A stretch of 64,000 nucleotides of DNA, taken from positions 186,001 to 250,000 of the forward strand of contig CAVZZZ010000004.1 in the NCBI GenBank assembly GCA_963780045.1, written 5' to 3'. A program made the position numbers and the translations under genes. Numbering within the stretch: the first letter of the stretch is position 1; every line of letters starts with the position of its first letter. The notes under the pieces were generated by a model. It ran no database searches, was not told the origin of the DNA, and was given only the letters and a program-made list of their open reading frames with translations. Below are positions 20,403 to 31,262 of the stretch, in pieces. The DNA comes from JANXQG01 sp963780045 (GTDB taxonomy: Bacteria > Planctomycetota > Planctomycetia > Pirellulales > Thermoguttaceae).

Positions 20403-20828
20403 TCACACCAGCTTCGCCGTCAGCGCCATCTTCGTGGCGGACAGGGCCTTGGAGACCGGACAGTTCTGCTTCGTGTCTTCGGCCGCTTTCTGAAAGGCAG
20501 CGTTGTCCAACCCAGGCACCGCGGCCTCGGTCACCAGCTCGATGAGCGTGATGGCGAAGCCCGCGCCTTGCTGCTCCAAGTGGACCTTGGCCGAGGTCTT
20601 CACGCTTGTGGGCACGTGCCCCGCGGAGGAGAGCCCGTGCGCCAGCGCCATCGAGTAGCACGCGGCGTGCGCGGCGGCGATCAGCTCTTCGGGATTGGTC
20701 TCCTTGCCGTCGCCGAAGCGGGAGCGAGCCGAGTAAGGCCCCTTGTACGCTCCGCTGCCGAGCTCCAGGCTGCCGCTTCCTTGCTTGAGGTCTCCTTGCC
20801 ACTGGGCGGACGATGTTCGCACGATCAT
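20403..20828 (-). CDS. OsmC-family peroxiredoxin
   Basis: Thiol peroxidase that reduces organic hydroperoxides. 141 residues from the ATG at 20828, which follows AAGGAGACC. The two redox cysteines are visible in AHAACYSMAL (about residue 58) and KQNCPVSKAL (about 123), with FGDGKETNPEELIAAAHA as the family signature before the first. It is convergent with the GH35 gene across a hairpin. The layout fits the OsmC rather than the Ohr subgroup, but I did not test this. Confidence 0.9.
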   Translation of the reverse strand: MIVRTSSAQWQGDLKQGSGSLELGSGAYKGPYSARSRFGDGKETNPEELIAAAHAACYSMALAHGLSSAGHVPTSVKTSAKVHLEQQGAGFAITLIELVTEAAVPGLDNAAFQKAAEDTKQNCPVSKALSATKMALTAKLV

Positions 20829-20869
20829 GATGGTCTCCTTGGGTGGGGTAAATAGACAGACATTATACG

Positions 20870-20952
20870 GGTGGCACGCTCTGAGCTTCAAGCGAAGGGC
20901 GTGGAAATATCGCAAGCACGCCCTTCGCTGTGGCTCAGGGACGTGGCACCCG
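20870..20952. repeat. Hairpin repeat, GGTGGCACGTCCCTGAG / GCGAAGGGCGTG family
   Basis: Two-part inverted repeat: GGGTGGCACG..CTGAGC and CGAAGGGCGTG on the left, CACGCCCTTCGC and GCTCAGGGACGTGGCACCC on the right. Related copies occur at 43372-43453 (full), 53930-53967 (right half only) and 37117-37134 (outer ends only). Confidence 0.85.
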
Positions 20953-21031
20953 CAGTTGACGGAAGCCCTCGTTCCAACGACAATTCCAGTATGCGATATC
21001 TGCCTGGCAATCATGTTTGGGAGAAACTCCA

Positions 21032-21229
21032 GTGAACGTTACCATACCCATGGAGCTTGAATTGGCCGTGCGGCGCAGCGCTGATCAACGAAAAGTGCCG
21101 GTCGAGCGTTTGGTGCAAGACGCGATTGAATGGTATCTCCAAATTGACCCGGAGTTGCACGACGAAATGGCTGCATGGCAGGAGGTCCGCGACGAAGCGT
21201 TCCAAACTGTTGAGGACAGTCTATCGTGA
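21032..21229 (+). CDS. Antitoxin of a MazEF/PemIK-type pair
   Basis: A 65-residue acidic protein beginning VNVTIPMELELAV from a GTG at 21032, chosen over the TTG at 21017 because GGGAG sits at proper spacing. The N-terminus fits a ribbon-helix-helix DNA-binding fold (strand, then RRSADQRKVPVERLVQDAI) and the acidic C-terminus would wrap the toxin. It overlaps the downstream toxin by 4 bp (GTGA), typical of co-translation. Autoregulation is expected from the family; no operator was identified. Confidence 0.75.
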   Translation: MNVTIPMELELAVRRSADQRKVPVERLVQDAIEWYLQIDPELHDEMAAWQEVRDEAFQTVEDSLS

Positions 21230-21567
21230 AATACGGCGATCTCTTTTGGGTCGACCTCCCGGACCGCGGCGGTCGCGAGCAACGAGGACGGCGGCCGGCA
21301 ATTATTTGGCAAGACACGACCGCGTTTGCACGGCTTCCCACCGTCCTGATTATTCCGCCTACTTCCCGCTTGGACGCACTGCGGTTTCCGGCAACCAAAC
21401 GCGTCGTTCCTACCCCTGTCAACGGATTGACGAGCCCCTCGGTCGCACGGGTCTTCCAGCTTGGCGCGTCGGACGTTCATCGTATCAAAGAGCAGCTCGG
21501 CAGGCTGGACGACTCCGACCTGCAGGCTCTGCAAGTTATCACAAAACAACTGCAACGACTCGTGTAG
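21226..21567 (+). CDS. MazF/PemK-type endoribonuclease toxin
   Basis: A 113-residue toxin expected to cleave mRNA at short sequence motifs. Hallmarks: KYGDLFWVDLP at the N-terminus, RGRRPAIIWQD, then VLIIPPTSRL and the central TPVNGLTSPSVARVFQL, matching the MazF core. It starts with GTG inside the antitoxin stop region. Intact by length. No other gene intervenes, so this is a complete two-gene module. Confidence 0.85.
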   Translation: MKYGDLFWVDLPDRGGREQRGRRPAIIWQDTTAFARLPTVLIIPPTSRLDALRFPATKRVVPTPVNGLTSPSVARVFQLGASDVHRIKEQLGRLDDSDLQALQVITKQLQRLV

Positions 21568-21685
21568 TGCAGGTCCCGGTTGCACGCGGTAACGTGGGTC
21601 TTCGTGGAACTCGACTACATTCTAGCGGCTTTTCGGTCGGATTTGAGCAGTTGACTGCCACCGTGCTTTCAACGACAATTCTTGT

Positions 21686-24160
<2,475 letters not shown>

Positions 24161-24161
24161 A

Positions 24162-25641
24162 ATGGATCCGCGGCTTGAGCTCTTACAAACGGTCACTCGG
24201 CGGCAGTTCCTCGGCCTGTCGTCGTTCTCCCTGGGCGCGATGGCGATGGCTTCCTTCGCCCGCGCGGACACGACCGAATCGAACGAGCGGTCCGCCGCCC
24301 TGCTCAATCCGCTCGCCCCAAAAAAGCCGCACTTCGCGCCTAAGGCGAACCGCGTGATCTACATCCATCTCACCGGCTCGCCGCCGAACCTCGACTTGTT
24401 CGACTACAAGCCGGAGCTCGTCAAACGCGACGGCCAGCCTTGCCCGGACGAGTACACCAAGGGCAAGCGGTTCGCCTTTACCAGCGGCACGCCCAAGCTG
24501 CTGGGCACGCGGCACAAGTTCGCGCCACGGCCCGTTTTCCTCTTCCTGCGATGCTGGGGGCATGTGGTTTTCCGACGCCGTGCCGCACCTGGCCGGAGTG
24601 GCCGACGAGTTGTGCTTCGTTCACTCCATGTACACCGACCAGTTCAACCACGCTCCGGCCGAGCTTTTGGTCTTCACCGGCTCGCCGCGGCCGGGCCGCC
24701 CATCGATGGGCGCGTGGACCACCTACGGCCTGGGCACCGAGAACCAGGACCTGCCCGGCTTCATCGTGCTCATCTCCAGCGGCACGCAGCCCAACGGCGG
24801 CAAGAACTCGTTCGGCTCCGGCTTCCTGCCGTCGGTCTATCAAGGCGTGCAGTGCCGCTCCAAGGGCGATCCGGTGCTTTACGTCTCCGATCCGCCGGGC
24901 ATGGACCGCGAGCTTCGCCGCATGACGTTGGACGCCTTGCGCGACTTGAACCAGATCGAGGCCCAGCGGATGGGAAACCCGGAGACGATCACGCGCATGT
25001 CGCAGTACGAGCTGGCCTTTCGCATGCAGGTCTCGGTGCCGGAAGTGATGGACATTTCCCGCGAGCCGCGGCACGTGCTGGAGGACTACGGCGCGCAGCC
25101 CGGCGCGAGCAGCCTGGCGAACAACATCCTCTTGGCCCGGCGGCTGGTGGAAAAAGGCGTGCGGTTCGTGCAGCTTTTCGATTGGGGCTGGGATTTCCAC
25201 GGCACGAACCCGGCGGAGGACATCGGCGAAGGGCTGACGGTGAAGTGCCGCACGATGGACCGCCCGATCGCCGCCCTAATCAAGGACCTGCGGCGGCGCG
25301 GGCTGCTGGACGATACGCTGGTGGTCATCGGCGGCGAGTTCGGCCGCACGCCCTTCCGCGAAGGCCGCACCGCCGCCAGCAAAATTCTCGGCCGCGACCA
25401 CTATCCCGACTGCTACACGATGCTACTGGCCGGCGGTGGCGTGAAGCGCGGCTTCTCCTACGGCGAGACGGACGAACTGGGCTTCAACGTCACCAAGGAC
25501 AAGGTCCACGTCCACGACCTGCAGGCGACGATCATGCAGCTCTTGGGCTTCGATCACACGCGTCTGACCTACCGCTTCCAAGGCCGCGACTTCCGATTGA
25601 CGGATGTGGAAGGGCAGGTCGTGAAGGAAATTCTGGCGTAA
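24162..25641 (+). CDS. DUF1501 protein with Tat signal (frameshifted)
   Basis: Partner of the preceding PSCyt protein. The N-terminus has a twin-arginine signal (VTRRQFLGLSSF) and an Ala-rich c-region, so export folded through Tat is expected. The alkaline-phosphatase-like DUF1501 domain follows: HLTGSPPNLDLFDYKP, HGPFSSS, VPHLAGVADELCFVHSM, GGEFGRTPF and HYPDCYTMLLAGGG. One base is missing near 24523: adding a C to GCGCCACGG joins the HKFA and HGPFSSS segments. Length after correction is about 493 residues, normal for the family. Confidence 0.9.
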
Positions 25642-25649
25642 CGGCGTCC

Positions 25650-25678
25650 TCGACGTCCTTCGATATTCGGGGTATACT
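25650..25678 (+). promoter_or_regulatory. Candidate promoter for the DUF433/DUF5615 pair
   Basis: TCGACG, 17-bp spacer, TATACT, located 32 bp upstream of the ATG at 25710. It lets the toxin-antitoxin pair be expressed independently of the DUF1501 gene. Confidence 0.4.
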
Positions 25679-25709
25679 AACATCGGGTTGCCGGTTGAAA
25701 GGAAGATCA

Positions 25710-25937
25710 ATGATCAAACGCATTGAAATCGACCCCCGCCGCTGCGGAGGCACGCCGGTTATCATGGGCACGCGGATTCCCGTATCGGTTCTGCTAGATG
25801 AGCTTTCTAGCGGGGAAACCTGGGATTCGCTTCTTTCGGGATACCCCGAGTTGACTCGCGAAGACATCCAGGCGGCGCTGCAATTTGCCAAGGCCGCCGT
25901 GGAGCATACTGAAATCGTTCTTGCCGGAGCTGAGTAA
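25710..25937 (+). CDS. DUF433 antitoxin-like protein
   Basis: A 75-residue protein starting MIKRIEIDPRRCGGTPVI after GAAAGGAAG. It carries the DUF433 signature GTRIPVSVLLDEL and a helix-turn-helix-like YPELTREDIQAALQFA. DUF433 proteins normally pair with DUF5615 toxins, and one follows after 8 bp. The expected role is DNA-binding antitoxin that represses the operon. It happens to be in the same frame as the N-terminal part of the frameshifted DUF1501 gene but is a separate gene. Confidence 0.85.
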   Translation: MIKRIEIDPRRCGGTPVIMGTRIPVSVLLDELSSGETWDSLLSGYPELTREDIQAALQFAKAAVEHTEIVLAGAE

Positions 25938-25945
25938 GTCGCTCC

Positions 25946-26236
25946 ATGAGGTTGTACCTCGACCAGATGTTTCGTATTGAGCTCGCGGAAGAACTGCGGG
26001 CACTGGGACACGATATCGTCAGAACGTCCGAGGTTGGACAGGCCGTCGCAGATGACCTCGATATCCTGCAATTCTCAACCCAGGAGGATCGAACGTTAGT
26101 CACGCTTGACGAGCATTTCGGCGACTGGGTGATTCTGCCGTTGGGCAGACATCCAGGCGTGATTCGCATAAAAGCGAATCCGACGACCACGGCCAATGTT
26201 GCCGCATTGCTTCTGCCGTTCCTTACGCAGCATTAG
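25946..26236 (+). CDS. DUF5615 PIN-like toxin
   Basis: A 96-residue protein with a Mut7-C/PIN-like fold: MRLYLDQMF (first Asp of the acidic site), ELRALGHDIVRTSEVG, then the conserved DRTLVTLDEHFGDW. It forms a pair with the upstream DUF433 gene. The predicted activity is RNA cleavage, from family knowledge only. Complete by length. Confidence 0.85.
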   Translation: MRLYLDQMFRIELAEELRALGHDIVRTSEVGQAVADDLDILQFSTQEDRTLVTLDEHFGDWVILPLGRHPGVIRIKANPTTTANVAALLLPFLTQH

Positions 26237-26327
26237 CAGGACGAATTCCGTGACCATCTGATTATTATCTCGCGTTCTTCGCAACGTTGGATCAGAACGT
26301 CGACCGACTAGTAAAGGGTGCGGTCCA

Positions 26328-27454
26328 TTACGTTGCATCCGCCATCGGGACCGCGCTTCCCACCCCCGGCAGCGGCAGCTTGGCCGCACGGAACAGGTCG
26401 GCCAGCGCACGCGGGGCGTGGACGGCGCCGAAGCAAAAGATCGGCGTGACCAACAAGCCCCAGTAGCGGTTGAACTCCTGCCCCACGATTGAAAACGCGG
26501 CGATGTAAATGGCGGCGGCCAGCGTGATCCGCCGCCCCCAGGCGGTCTGCCAACTGGCGAAGCCGACGATGGCCAGCACGAAGTAGATCACCGTGATCCA
26601 GACCGGCAGCAGCACCAGGCACGAGTTCATCTGCGCGGTCCCGATCACGAACGTCAGCCCGCCGAAGCGGAACCAACTGCCATGGGAGGCGGCCGCGGCG
26701 GTGATCAGTTGGCTCACCTTCCAGCAGTGCGCGGCGTAATAAGCCACCCAGCCGGCAAGACCCGCGAGCCACACGGCCGACTCTTTCGGCCGCCGCTGGC
26801 AAAGTGCGATCGCCAGGCCGAGCAGGCAGTACGGCAGCGCCAGCTCGCGGAAGAAGAGCGCGGCCAGGCCCATCGTCGCGCCCAGGAAGCGCAAGTTTAC
26901 GCCGTAGGCCGCCAGCGACATGCCGATGAAAACGCCCGACCAAATCTCCGACAGCACGAACACGTTGCCTTGCAGGCACGGTATCACGGGCGCCACCAGC
27001 AGCACGGTCAGCGGCATGGCCATGCGGTAGACGTTGGGCTCTTCCCGCGCGGCTGCCTCGAACGACATCAAAAGCATGGCGATGGCGGCGGCGACGAGCG
27101 CCAGCCGGGCGAGCATCGCATCCGGCATCATGCCGATGAACCACATCGGCAGCGGCGTCCGCCAGTTGAAGACGCTCGCCGTGGGATAGCCCAGCGTCGT
27201 CAGCTCTTCGGCGGCGACCTGGTAGTAATTCTCGCCGGCATGGATCCGCTGCACTTCCGTCATGTAGAGATGGACATCGCTGGTGCGGTCCTTCTCCTGC
27301 TCGCGGACATCGGAGACTTCCGGCGCCGCGGCGCCTTCCACAGCCCAAGGCACAGCAGCAAGGCAATGGCGGCCAGCACGCCGCGGGCCTGCCAGGTGGA
27401 AAGCCCGGCGAAGCGGCTGACGGCAGGATCGGTGGCAGGCGTTGTGGTGGACAT
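26328..27454 (-). CDS. Polytopic membrane protein of unknown function (frameshifted)
   Basis: About 375 residues after correction. It starts MSTTTPATDPAV at 27454 and a first membrane span follows (VLAAIALLLCLGLW). Eight or so further hydrophobic spans run to the C-terminus, which is soluble and Pro-rich. A frame change near 27340 joins the first span to the rest (EGAAAPEVSDV). The region SVFNWRTPLPMWFIGMMP lies between spans 1 and 2. The general layout resembles GT-C type membrane glycosyltransferases, but I see no clear catalytic motif and leave the function open. Confidence 0.6.
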
Positions 27455-27522
27455 GGCGATTGTATCGGTTGGTTCGCGCGTCAAGTGGAACGCGGTGTAT
27501 GCAGGCGAGAAAGTCTAGCTTA

Positions 27523-27616
27523 TAGTAGCACGCACGCTCCGCGTGCCGTCCGCTAAAGATATCGTTCGCACACAACACGGTTGGCAACATCGCGGCGAGC
27601 GCAAAGCGGACGGCAT
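27523..27616. repeat. Hairpin repeat, GTGCCGTCCGCT / AGCGGACGGCAT arms
   Basis: Begins TATAGTAGCACGCACGCTCC and contains inverted arms 27543-27554 and 27605-27616. It fills the gap between divergently transcribed membrane-protein genes. Confidence 0.6.
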
Positions 27617-27663
27617 GGACCCGCAAGCGGGTGCCCCAGCGTGCCTGCTACCTTGGAGACCTG

Positions 27664-28518
27664 ATGAAGCAGTACGAAATCCTGGTCCTGGTCGGCGCCT
27701 CCTTCCTGGCCGGCGCGGTGAACGCGGTGGCGGGCGGCGGCACGCTGCTGAGCTTTCCCGCCTTGATCTTCGCCGGCCAGTCGCCGCGCTTTGCCAACGC
27801 CACGAACACCGTCGCCCTCTGGCCCGGCGCGCTGAGCAGCTTCTGGGCCTACCGCAGCGAGCTGGGCCGCCATCGCCGCGAGATCGTCTGGCTTTCCGTG
27901 CCCAGCGTGCTGGGCGGCGTGCTGGGCGCGTGGCTGATGATCGTCACCGACGACAAAACTTTCGACTTTCTCGTGCCCTACCTGATCCTGCTGGCGACCG
28001 GGCTGCTCATCCTGCAAGGGCCCTTGGCCCACTTGCAGCGGCGGCTGATGGGCACGGCGGCGAGCACTCCGAAGGAGAGCAAAGGGGACAGTCCCGTTTT
28101 TGCTGATACAAAAACTGGGACAGTCCCCGGCCCGACCTTCGCCCGCCATGCGACGCCGCTCCGCTGGGCGGTCGTGCTCTTCTCGCAGTTTCTCGTCGGG
28201 GTTTACGGCGGCTACTTCGGCGCGGGCATCGGCATCCTCATGCTCGCCGCCTACGGCATCCTCGGCTTCACCAACATTCACGAGGCCAACGCCATCAAGA
28301 ACCTCAACGGCATGTTCATCAACGGCATCGCCGCGGCGCTCTTCGCCCTGCGCGGCCTGGTCGATTGGCGGCTGGCCCTGATCATGGCCGTCGGCGCGAT
28401 CGTCGGCGGCTACCTCGGCGCCGGTTTCGCGCGGCGGCTCGGACAGAAGAACGTCCGCCGCCTCATGATTCTCATTGGTCTGGGACTGACGGTGGCGATG
28501 TTTTTCAAGCGACCGTAG
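27664..28518 (+). CDS. TauE/SafE (DUF81) family transporter
   Basis: Inner-membrane exporter family linked to sulfite/sulfonate or other anions. 284 residues with two halves of about four membrane spans. The family glycine-rich motifs appear in both halves: GAVNAVAGGGTLLSFPAL and YGGYFGAGIGILMLAAYG. The ATG at 27664 gives the normal N-terminus. Between the halves, at about residues 140-158, a GGGGACAGTCCC hairpin repeat is inserted in frame and encodes KGDSPVFADTKTGTVPG. This is the cytoplasmic loop, where an insert should be tolerated. Substrate unknown. Confidence 0.87.
   Translation: MKQYEILVLVGASFLAGAVNAVAGGGTLLSFPALIFAGQSPRFANATNTVALWPGALSSFWAYRSELGRHRREIVWLSVPSVLGGVLGAWLMIVTDDKTFDFLVPYLILLATGLLILQGPLAHLQRRLMGTAASTPKESKGDSPVFADTKTGTVPGPTFARHATPLRWAVVLFSQFLVGVYGGYFGAGIGILMLAAYGILGFTNIHEANAIKNLNGMFINGIAAALFALRGLVDWRLALIMAVGAIVGGYLGAGFARRLGQKNVRRLMILIGLGLTVAMFFKRP
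28082..28130. repeat. In-frame hairpin repeat inside the TauE/SafE gene
   Basis: Arms AAAGGGGACAGTCCCGTTTTTGC and AAAAACTGGGACAGTCCCC around TGATAC. Translated without a stop, between the two transporter halves. Confidence 0.85.
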
Positions 28519-28547
28519 CGTTTGGATCTTGGAAGGTCGGGTGCGGA

Positions 28548-28722
28548 GTACAAAGTACACAGTACGCAGTATCGAGTACTCGGAATTGAGCCGCTCAACC
28601 TCAGCGCCGATGACTACGAACTGGATCCTGAGCGCTGCGAACTTTGTACTGTGTACTGAATACTGAATACTGCGAACTGTGTACTGAATACTGGATACTG
28701 CGAACTGTGTACTGATCACTCC
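28548..28722. repeat. Tandem TACTG-unit inverted repeat
   Basis: The left side has GTACAAAGTACACAGTACGCAGTATCGAGTACTC. The right side has at least six direct units of the form TGTACTGAATACTG / CGAACTGTGTACTGAATACTG. The two sides are complementary and could fold into a long stem with a GC-rich middle. A short relative lies at 40990-41016. Confidence 0.85.
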
Positions 28723-28732
28723 CCGCCTTGCA

Positions 28733-28738
28733 TATAAT
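28733..28738 (+). promoter_or_regulatory. Candidate -10 box (TATAAT) for the aldo/keto reductase gene
   Basis: TATAAT, 55 bp upstream of the start at 28793. Seventeen bases upstream lies TACTGA, the last unit of the TACTG repeat, so the repeat edge may serve as the -35 region. Confidence 0.4.
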
Positions 28739-28792
28739 TGCACGTCCGTTATCCTGTTTTCTCCACCACCTTGCGTCTTGGGAGGCCGTCTC

Positions 28793-29776
28793 ATGTTGAT
28801 GCGAAAACTTGGCTCGTCGGGCATTGATGTTTCCGCGGTCGGCTTCGGCGCGTGGGTCACGGGGGCCTGGATGTGGGGCGGTGCCGACGACGAAAAGTCG
28901 ATCGCCGCCATCCATGCCGCGCTCGACCACGGCATCAACCTCATCGACACCGCCCCGGTCTACGGCTACGGGCACAGCGAGCAGGTCGTCGGCCGCGCGG
29001 TCCAGGGCCGCCGCGACCAGGTCGTGCTGGCCACCAAATGCGGCCTGATTTGGGACCGCGAGGAGGGCACGATGTTCTTCTACGCCGACGATAAAGGCGC
29101 TACGCTCCGACCCGTCGACAAAAAAATATATAAAAACCTTCGCCCGGCGTCGATCCGCGAGGAAGTCGAGCGGAGCCTGCGGAACCTCGGCACGGACCGC
29201 ATCGACCTGCTGCAAACGCACTGGCAAGACCCCAGCACGCCGCTGGCCGAGACGGTGGCCGAGCTGCAGCGGTTGAAGCAGGAGGGCAAAATCCGCGCGA
29301 TCGGCGTCTCGAATTGCAAGTTGGAGCATCTAAAGGCCTACGGCCCGATCGACTCCGACCAGGAGAAGTTCAGCCTGCTGGACCGCGGCATCCAAGACAG
29401 CGGGATGATTGCCTGGTGCCGCGAGAACGACGTCGCCGTGCTGGCCTACTCGCCGCTCTCCAACGGCCTGCTCACCGGCAAGCTGAGTCCGGACCGCCAG
29501 TACAATCCGGGCGATCTGCGGAAGGCAAACCCGCGCTTTCAGCCCGACAACGTCGCGCGCATCAACGGCCTATTGCAGCAGCTTGAGCCGATCGCGCAGC
29601 GGCACGGCGCGACGATGGGGCAGTTGGTCATCGCCTGGACCGCCGCGCAGCCCGGCATCACCTGCGTGCTTTGCGGCGCCCGTGATGCGGAGCAAGCGAT
29701 CGAAAACACCGCAGCCGGCTCGATCGAACTTTCGGCGGAGGAAGTGAAGACGATTGGGGAACTGATTCGAGCGTGA
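28793..29776 (+). CDS. Aldo/keto reductase
   Basis: Cytoplasmic NADPH-dependent oxidoreductase of the AKR superfamily. 327 residues from the ATG at 28793 (28799 is also possible). The catalytic tetrad is visible: Asp in LIDTAPVYG, Tyr in VYGYGHSE, Lys in VVLATKCG and His in LLQTHWQD. Later motifs SNCKLEHL and LAYSPLSNGLLTGKL fit the AKR fold. Substrate not predictable. It is preceded by a repeat whose end reaches the probable promoter. Confidence 0.92.
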   Translation: MLMRKLGSSGIDVSAVGFGAWVTGAWMWGGADDEKSIAAIHAALDHGINLIDTAPVYGYGHSEQVVGRAVQGRRDQVVLATKCGLIWDREEGTMFFYADDKGATLRPVDKKIYKNLRPASIREEVERSLRNLGTDRIDLLQTHWQDPSTPLAETVAELQRLKQEGKIRAIGVSNCKLEHLKAYGPIDSDQEKFSLLDRGIQDSGMIAWCRENDVAVLAYSPLSNGLLTGKLSPDRQYNPGDLRKANPRFQPDNVARINGLLQQLEPIAQRHGATMGQLVIAWTAAQPGITCVLCGARDAEQAIENTAAGSIELSAEEVKTIGELIRA

Positions 29777-29830
29777 AGGAAGTTCGCGGCGATAGGTCGT
29801 CGTCGCCATTAGGCCAAAAGCAGACAATGA

Positions 29831-30712
29831 TTATTGCCCTGACGCATCCGTCGCATTTGTGGCGCTATGAGAGACACCGTGATCCGGATTGTTCGGGAGG
29901 TAATAGCACGATTGTCCGAGGATTTTTGTTAGTACTTGGCTTTCCTTGAAGTTCTGGGTCGCAAGGTTGCGATAATCCCGGCTGTCCACGGCGATTAGCG
30001 CGTCGGCGAGAAGACGGCATCCGGTACGATAATTCAGCAGAATCGCCGGATCGTGCATGGCCTCTGCGATGACTTTCGAGAACTGTTTCAATTCCTCCGT
30101 AAGCATACTTTCGTCCAGGCCGTCAATTGCTTTCTTAATCGCCATGAATGTTTCGCGGTGCTCCACAAAGAAATCGTCCACGTTGCACGCCTTGTTCGAC
30201 GATTTACAATTGGGGGTTTTCCACACGTAATTGCCGTCTCGCCGCCGGTGGTGTCCGGTCTTTCCCCAATGGCATCGCGTACCGTCAGCGAGCGGTGAAT
30301 CGCAGTGGGCATCGACTGCGCTTGTCCCGACTCTCAGCAGCAGCCGCAGCGAAGCCTCGGCACGTCGGGTGCGATCTTCTTCGCTCTTGCCCAGTGTTTG
30401 GATTAAACTGAACGCCCACGTGCGCTTTTCATGGTGCTGAGGAGGCAGCACATGAGCGACGTAGTTAAGGAGACTTTCAACACTCTTGAGCTCGCGCAGC
30501 TTTCGGAGGTAGTATTCGGCTTGTGCAAGGATTACATTCCCGTATTCGACCTTGGAATAGCTGGATGAGCCCTTCCAAGAGAAAAGCGAAAGCAACCACT
30601 TGAGACGCGGCCGGAGCGTTTCGCCTTTGTGATAACAGCAGTGAATTGAGGTATCAAGGAACAGCTCGGTCGAAGCCGGACGATGCGATTCATCCAATCT
30701 CACGAAAGACAT
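29831..30712 (-). CDS. PIN-like domain protein with Cys-rich insert (third gene of an unknown operon)
   Basis: A 293-residue protein, start at 30712 overlapping the previous stop by about 23 bp. TELFLDTSI near residue 20 matches the first acidic strand of PIN nucleases, KVEYGNVILAQ fits the second acidic position, and LLADALIAVDSRDY followed by LATQNFKES fits the third and fourth. Between them lies an insert with four cysteines in two pairs (C-x9-C and C-x6-C, about 140-180), possibly binding zinc. I infer an RNase-like nuclease. The fold assignment rests on motif spacing only. Confidence 0.55.
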   Translation of the reverse strand: MSFVRLDESHRPASTELFLDTSIHCCYHKGETLRPRLKWLLSLFSWKGSSSYSKVEYGNVILAQAEYYLRKLRELKSVESLLNYVAHVLPPQHHEKRTWAFSLIQTLGKSEEDRTRRAEASLRLLLRVGTSAVDAHCDSPLADGTRCHWGKTGHHRRRDGNYVWKTPNCKSSNKACNVDDFFVEHRETFMAIKKAIDGLDESMLTEELKQFSKVIAEAMHDPAILLNYRTGCRLLADALIAVDSRDYRNLATQNFKESQVLTKILGQSCYYLPNNPDHGVSHSATNATDASGQ

Positions 30713-31262
30713 CAATTCCGCTCCGCATGAGATCCAATGCAATGTCCTTCGCCGCCTGATCGCCCAAGTCGGGATCGTCGTGCAACTTCGACAAGACCGA
30801 CGAGATGGCGTCAAGCTGGTCGGGTCCGAACGATTCGGCCGCCGAATCACAGAACGCGACTTGCAATACGTTGACGATTTCCTCGAACGGTTCGGAGTCA
30901 GGGTTTCCCTCCAAAAGCTCCCACAGCGACCGGAGTTGATGCCTTATCTCTGCTAGCGCGTTAGCCTTGTGGATCGGATCGTCGCCAACGACTCTAAGAC
31001 TCTCTAACGCATCGCGGCACGCCTGCAGGTAGAGCCTCCTCTTCTTAAGCGCCCTTTGCGGGATCGAATGTGGTACGCCCAACGGTGCGGATACCGATGC
31101 GTCCGAAGAACGGCGTCTCGACGCGCCGGTGGATCGACTGCCGACAGTTTCGAGTCCCGGCGCCGAACGGTCGCCCGATACCGATTCAAACTCAATCGCA
31201 ACCGGTGCGGCCACTTGACTTCCCAGCGAAGGGCCTTGGCCTGTACAATCATCGCCGTTCAT
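30690..31262 (-). CDS. Helical protein of unknown function (second gene of an unknown operon)
   Basis: 190 residues. The first 70 are low-complexity and probably disordered (GSRSTGASRRRSSD). The rest is predicted helical (KKRRLYLQACRDALESL, LAEIRHQLRSLWELLEG, EEIVNVLQVAF, LDAISSVLSKLHDD). It overlaps the upstream gene by 4 bp (ATGA) and the downstream gene by about 23 bp, so all three are translated as a unit. No known family recognised. An adaptor or antitoxin role is conceivable but unsupported. Confidence 0.6.
   Translation of the reverse strand: MNGDDCTGQGPSLGSQVAAPVAIEFESVSGDRSAPGLETVGSRSTGASRRRSSDASVSAPLGVPHSIPQRALKKRRLYLQACRDALESLRVVGDDPIHKANALAEIRHQLRSLWELLEGNPDSEPFEEIVNVLQVAFCDSAAESFGPDQLDAISSVLSKLHDDPDLGDQAAKDIALDLMRSGIDVFREIG

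Noticed and set aside
24500..24560. Programmed frameshift in the DUF1501 gene
   Set aside because: No slippery heptamer or downstream pseudoknot is evident, and many unrelated genes in the window show similar shifts, so a sequencing error is simpler.
24162..25937. Single long protein joining the DUF1501 N-terminus to the DUF433 domain
   Set aside because: The middle of that frame is a nonsense translation of the DUF1501 gene; the fusion is caused by the frameshift near 24523.
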